NCBI GenBank assembly: GCA_903813345.2 | Contig: CAIIXF020000001.1 | Location: 48,501,885-48,565,884, forward strand | Direction of reading: 5' to 3' | Length of the DNA stretch: 64,000 nucleotides | Origin: Owenia fusiformis | Lineage: Eukaryota; Annelida; Polychaeta; Sabellida; Oweniidae | The notes under the pieces: model-generated | The model's input: the letters and a program-made list of their open reading frames with translations, nothing else | What the model was told of the DNA's origin: nothing | The model's database searches: none | Program-made: the position numbers and the translations under genes | Shown here: piece by piece, positions 59,688-64,000 of the stretch | Position numbering within the stretch: the first letter of the stretch is position 1 | Layout of the letters: each line of letters opens with the position of its first letter

Positions 59688-59992
59688 GGGCGGATCCAGG
59701 AACCAACAAGGGGGGGGCCCAAATTTCAGGTCAGTGAAAAAACGCCCCTAAAATCCAAAAGTGGGCCCAAATTTTGAAATTTTGAGGCCCATTTTCTTCA
59801 AAATTTGGCCTGAAATTAACAAATAAGGCCTTAAAAGGCCCAGTAATGACCAAAAAGGCCCACTTTTTGGGGCCTGAAGGCCTTGTTTGGCCCAAAAAAA
59901 TTTTTGGGCCCAATTTTTTTTTTCTGGGCCCACCCAAGGGGGGGGGCCCGGGCCCCTGGCCCCCCCCCCCCTAATCCGCCAGTGTATTATGG
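59688..59992. mobile_element. hAT-like non-autonomous element
   Basis: Left end 'caggggcggatccaggaacc', right end 'ctaatccgccagtg', inverted and imperfect. It has runs of G just inside the left end and G/C runs near the right, with AT-rich 'gggcccaaatttt' inverted blocks in the middle. Ends like CAGGGGCGGATCCAG are common in hAT-type MITEs. The flanks share only 'tatta', so the target duplication is uncertain. Confidence 0.5.
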
Positions 59993-60031
59993 AACAACGC
60001 GTAGGACAATTGTTTACACCATTCGGCGATT

Positions 60032-62934
60032 TTACAAACCTCGAGTTCCAAAGAATGTTTGATCATTTTTATTCATAGCGTTCAATGCAGCTCCCAAGAA
60101 ACGCTTGTCATTTGTGTCTTTTGCATTTCTGTTCATAGCGTTCAATGCGGATCCCAAGAAACGTTTGTCATTTGTTCCTTTTGCGTCCCTACTCATAGCG
60201 TTCAATGCGGATCCCAAGAAACGCTTGTCATTTGTGTCTTTTGCATTTCTGTTCATAGCGTTCAATGCGGATCCTAAGAAACGCTTGTCATTTGTGTCCT
60301 TTGCATCTCTATTCATAGCGTTTAAAGCGGATCCCAAGAAACGCTTGTCATTTGTGTCTTTTGTATTTCTATTCATAGCGTCCAATGCGGATCCCAAGAA
60401 ACGCTTGTCATTTGTGTCTTTTGCATTTCTGTTCATAGCGTTTAATGCGGATCCCAGAAAACGTTTGGCATTTGTGTCTTTTGGATCTCTATTCATAGCG
60501 TTCATTGCGGATCCCAAGAAACGCTTGTCATTTGTGTCTTTTGCATTTCTGTTCATAGCGTTCAATGCGGATCCCAAAAAACGTTTGTCATTTGTGTCCT
60601 TTGGATCTCTATCCATTGCGTTCAATGCGGATCCCAAGAAACGTTTTTCATTTGAGTCTTTTGCATCTCTATTCATAGCGTTTAAAGCGGATCCTAAGAA
60701 ACGCTTGTCATTTGTGTCCTTTGGGTCTCTATTCATTGCGTTCAATGCGGATCCCAAGAAACGTTTTTCATTTGTGTCTTTTGCATCTCTATTCATAGCG
60801 TTTAAAGCAGATCCTAAGAAACGCTTGTCATTTGTGTCTTTTGCATTTCTGTTCATAGCGTTCAATGCGGATCCCAAGAAACGCTTGTCATTTGAGTCTT
60901 TTGCATTTCTATTCATAGCGTTTAAAGCGGATCCTAAGAAACGCTTGTCATTTGTGTCCTTTGGGTCTCTATTCATAGCGTTTAATGCAGATCCCAAGAA
61001 ACGCTTGTCATTTGTGTCTTTTGCATCTCTATTCATAGCGTTTAAAGCAGATCCTAAGAAACGCTTGTCAATTGTGTCCTTTGGATCTCTATTCATAGCG
61101 TTCAATGCGGATCCCAAGAAACGTTTGTCATTTGTGTCCTTTGCATTTCTATTCATAGCGTTCAATGCGGATCCCAAGAAACGCTTGTCATTTGTGTCTT
61201 TTGCATTTCTGTTCATAGCGTTCAATGCGGATCCCAAGAAACGCTTGTCATTTGAGTCTTTTGCATTTCTATTCATAGCGTTCAATGCGGATCCCAAGAA
61301 ACGCTTGTCATTTGTGTCTTTTGCATTTCTGTTCATAGCGTTTAATGCGGATCCTAAAAAACGTTTGTCATTTGTGTCCTTTGCATCTCTATTCATAGCG
61401 TTTAAAGCGGATTCTAAGAAACGCTTGTCATTTGTGTCCTTTGAATCTCTATTCATAGCGTTCAATGCGGATCCCAAGAAACGTTTGTCATTTGTGTCTT
61501 TTGCATTTCTGTTCATAGCGTTTAATGCGGATCCTAAAAAACGTTTGTCATTTGTGTCCTTTGTATCTCTATTCATAGCGTTTAAAGCGGATCCTAAGAA
61601 ACGCTTGTCATTTGTGTCCTTTGAATCTCTATTCATAGCGTTCAATGCGGATCCCAAGAAACGCTTGTCATTTGTGTCTTTTGCATTTCTGTTCATAGCG
61701 TTCAATGCGGATCCCAAGAAACGTTTTTCATTTGTGTCCTTTGCATCTCTATTCATAGCGTTTAAAGCGGATCCTAAGAAACGCTTGTCATTTGTGTCTT
61801 TTGCATTTCTATTCATAGCGTTCAATGCGGATCCCAAGAAACGTTTTTGCTCATTTTTGTTATCATCGAGAACAGATCGTTTGAAACGTTGATTATGATA
61901 ATACGACTCGAACAAACGTTTGCTGTCTGAATCTCCATTATATAGTGCATTGAGAAAACCAGTGTCGTAACGTTGAATATTTTCAGGGTTCGTTTGATAA
62001 AGATCGTTCAGTATCGTTCCTAGATATACATCTTTACTATCATACTGCGGCCGATATGGATATCGCGCGTTAAGCGCCGATCCCAAAAAGCGTTTTAAAC
62101 CATTACTCGACGGTATATAACGATAACGTTCCGAACTATCATATGACGGGGCATTTCGGTATCGTGCGTTCAATGCTGATCCCAAAAACCTCTTCGCCTC
62201 GTTTTCTCGAGAAGATAGGGCAATCTGTAAATAGAAATTCAAACTTTTGAAAAACGGATCTTGTTTTACATATATCAATAAAACAATCAGGGAAATGCTT
62301 GGTCTTTTCTGATTACCAATCTCTAAAATATCTTGCTGTTTGACTTTTTGTAATTTAGGAAACTAACAATCCCATGTCTTCAATAAAAAGGACATCTCTT
62401 AAGATCAACTTCTTATGTTAAGGTTAAAACCATCAAATATAAACACGTATGCACAAGTCACAAAACTGGAAATACCAAAAATGCCAAATACAACTTTAGA
62501 AATCAAGAACACAGCTGGTAATGAGGAATACCCCAACATCCCAAAACAATGATATAAGCATGGAGAAATGTCATTTCCCCGAACCTCTTCGATCAGGTGT
62601 CAATTTCACAATCCAAAACCAGAACACCATGGGACATACTGCACTCATTACAAAACATGTTGAAGGACAAGAAAATCAAATCGAAATAGCCGTCAAAAAT
62701 AATAACAAAAATGTCCATGTTATACAATCAACGGGTTATTTCATTAATGAATTGTCTTTCAAGTACGTAAAAGCTTAAACGAAAGTAATTTGATTTCCAG
62801 ATGGTAGGAATTAAAATTGATCATGAAATAAAAAACAACTTAACGTGAATTACCTTATTTTCAGATTCGGCATGCGCGCATGCTACAATGATTCCTGCTA
62901 GTGTTAATAGTCTCAGCAAGAGCGGAGCCAACAT
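60032..62934 (-). CDS. Secreted multi-copy peptide precursor (32 FLGSALNA-type peptides)
   Basis: Exons (minus): 62934-62854 and 62224-60032, phase 0, 757 residues. Exon 1 is almost exactly the signal peptide (MLAPLLLRLLTLAGIIVACA, then HAESENK). Exon 2 begins with two diverged copies (FLGSALNARYRN, FLGSALNARYPYRP) and a spacer with FLNALY and other KR sites. Thirty 20-residue units follow: K-R-F-L-G-S-A-L-N-A-M-N-R-(D/N)-(A/P/S/T)-K-D-T-N-D. The KR pairs are proprotein-convertase sites, so the layout is that of a neuropeptide or peptide-hormone precursor. Peptides would be 18 residues, or FLGSALNAMN if the Arg at position 11 is also cut. No amidation Gly precedes the KR sites. Unit variants include FLESALNA, FLGSAMNA, FLGSALDA and, in the last copy, FLGAALNA. 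I cannot assign a known family; antimicrobial or structural roles remain possible. Confidence 0.88.
60066..61860 (-). repeat. 60-bp coding tandem array (30 units)
   Basis: Thirty units with no change of length, period exactly 60 bp, encoding one peptide plus its KR site each. Differences are single-base and cluster at the codons after the Arg (D/N, A/P/S/T) and at synonymous sites. The opposite strand is also open for almost 600 codons; that frame is a shadow. Confidence 0.97.
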
Positions 62935-63044
62935 GTTTGCTTTTCTTCTTTCCACTTATTTCCTATAACCAGTTATCCACTTTTTTCAATTACTGATCAA
63001 GTGAAGCAGTAATTTGAGCAAGTTTTTCCTCAATGAGTATTTGC

Positions 63045-63052
63045 TTTATATA
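63045..63052 (-). promoter_or_regulatory. TATA box of the peptide precursor
   Basis: TATATAAA on the minus strand, about 110 bp before the start codon at 62934. A start near 63018 would give a 5' UTR of about 85 nt. Confidence 0.6.
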
Positions 63053-63611
63053 CGATCATAATTGATGAAGAGGCGTTCTTGGATAATATCCTGTATCTAA
63101 GCAGGTCAAAGTTTATCGCGTGCTTGCATTCACTCCTTACGAGACGTTATACGTCAATTGAATGATCTCAGGATTAGAGGGGTTAATTTTGACATCTTCT
63201 ACAGGGTGTCCAAAATGTTGTGATTTTTTCATTAACACATAAAACAATGGCGATATATATTGTTTTTATCACTTGTCTTCCCACAAGATGATATTCCTTG
63301 GAAAATATCCTGTTTAATGAGGTTAAGATTTTACAAACTAAAGAATTTTTAGCAAGGCTTAATGTTCACAGTATAGGTCATTTCTTCACACTAATAGAGT
63401 AAAGGGGAAATCCTATCGGCGGCGCATTCATCAGGCCATTGGTCTCTTTGGTATGGAACAGTTTGAGTGCCCTGCAGTTAACTAATTAATTCAATTAGAA
63501 ATTCTGGTTTACTAGTAAGTATCGGCATCTAATAAAAACCTCATTTACGAGATAATAAAACGTTACATTTCCTAATTGGATTGAGGCAGGGAGAAACTCA
63601 AGCATATAGTA

Positions 63612-63690
63612 CCATTTGCATTCGTTCGACTTCACTTCTTATAAGAGAGCTTCGTCTTAGTTTATAACCAGACTATGCGCGCGGGGTAAG
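63612..63690. mobile_element. Short copy of the 32.6-kb MITE
   Basis: 'catttgcattcgttcgactt' and 'cacttct' followed by 'agagagcttcgtctta', then directly 'actatgcgcgcggggtaag'. The middle of the 32588-32968 element is absent, so this is an internal-deletion derivative. Confidence 0.6.
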
Positions 63691-64000
63691 CATATAGACA
63701 CTAAGAGAAAGATTTATACTCGTTTTTACACCCCTCTTAAAGTTTAGCAACCCCAAGTTCGCCACTAAACTCTGTGATAAAGCTTATATAAAACCATGGA
63801 TAAAAAATCACAAAGCCATAATTTGTGAAAAACTTAATTTCAAACACTAACAAGCTTTAACAGACTATCAAAGGGGAAGTCAGTGTTTCCAAACTTTTGT
63901 AGGGGAGTGCACACGATTTATTGGGTTGTTCAAACTATTCCCTGAATATTATTTGACAGAAAAACATCAATCGTATATCCGATATTTCATGTCAGATCCT

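Larger units (their letters stand above)
56510..60031. other. Intergenic stretch between OPA1 and the peptide precursor
   Basis: No gene recognised. It contains direct repeats at 57.65-58.34 kb, a copy of the 'aacaaatggcag' dispersed repeat at about 58690-58760, and a short G/C-tailed element at 59.69-59.99 kb. The left part lies just past the OPA1 polyadenylation signal; the right part includes the 3' UTR of the peptide precursor. Confidence 0.6.
62935..64000. other. 5' flank of the peptide precursor and window end
   Basis: No gene seen. It contains the TATA box of the precursor, an 'acagggtgtccaaaatgttg' string at about 63205 that resembles a Tc1/mariner terminus without a visible partner, and a short MITE at 63612-63690. 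Confidence 0.5.

Noticed and set aside
60105-61892. 595-codon open frame on the plus strand across the 60-bp array
   Set aside because: It is a shadow of the minus-strand peptide precursor, which has a signal peptide, dibasic sites and a matching first exon. The plus frame has none of these.
63205-63245. 'acagggtgtccaaaatgttg' as a complete mariner-type element
   Set aside because: Only one end is visible; no inverted partner was found before the window ends.

Overview
The window is nuclear DNA of a multicellular animal. It is AT-rich and intron-rich, with GT/AG splice sites, TATA boxes, a polyadenylation signal and many foldback transposable elements. The protein set (OPA1, TFIIH p44, a ficolin-like collagen/fibrinogen protein, a clan-2 cytochrome P450, a multi-copy KR-cleaved peptide precursor) and the dispersed 'TTATCCCATCGAACGAAG' repeat family suggest a marine invertebrate, most likely a lophotrochozoan. 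No single phylum can be fixed from the sequence alone. All gene models were assembled by hand from splice sites, reading phase and protein similarity known to me. For every model the exon phases agree and the summed coding length is divisible by three.

Layout. 1-5414: no recognisable gene, one possible retroelement relic and a minisatellite. 5415-15052 (-): GTF2H2 (TFIIH p44), 10 exons. 15053-15575: short shared, head-to-head promoter interval. 15576-55899 (+): OPA1, 28 coding exons over 40 kb, 987 residues with an optional 39-nt exon. Three unrelated genes lie inside OPA1 introns, all on the opposite strand: a ficolin-like lectin (25152-28975), a cytochrome P450 (40427-45259 plus a 5' UTR exon near 46.4 kb) and a small secreted coiled-coil protein (52506-53471 plus a 5' UTR exon near 53.9 kb). 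56.5-60.0 kb: repeat-bearing intergenic DNA. 60032-62934 (-): a secreted precursor with 32 copies of a peptide starting FLGSALNA, 30 of them in a perfect 60-bp coding repeat. 62.9-64.0 kb: its promoter and a small MITE.

Most unusual observation. Five separate tandem-repeat arrays start at, or consist of copies of, a splice junction: the donor of GTF2H2 exon 6 (19 bp x 17), the donor of OPA1 exon 19 (17 bp x 6), the donor of OPA1 exon 26 (40 bp x about 10), the acceptor of P450 exon 4 (55-57 bp x about 26) and the acceptor of P450 coding exon 1 (about 60 bp, with two acceptor-like cores per unit). In most cases use of a copied site would bring in a stop codon. In the P450 exon 4 array the two copies nearest the exon would instead add 19 or 38 residues in frame. 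I know of no named class for this and regard it as the best candidate for something undescribed.

The genes do not form one pathway. OPA1 (mitochondrial fusion) and GTF2H2 (transcription and DNA repair) are housekeeping genes sharing a promoter. The nested genes look like immune, detoxification and secretory genes with promoters of their own.
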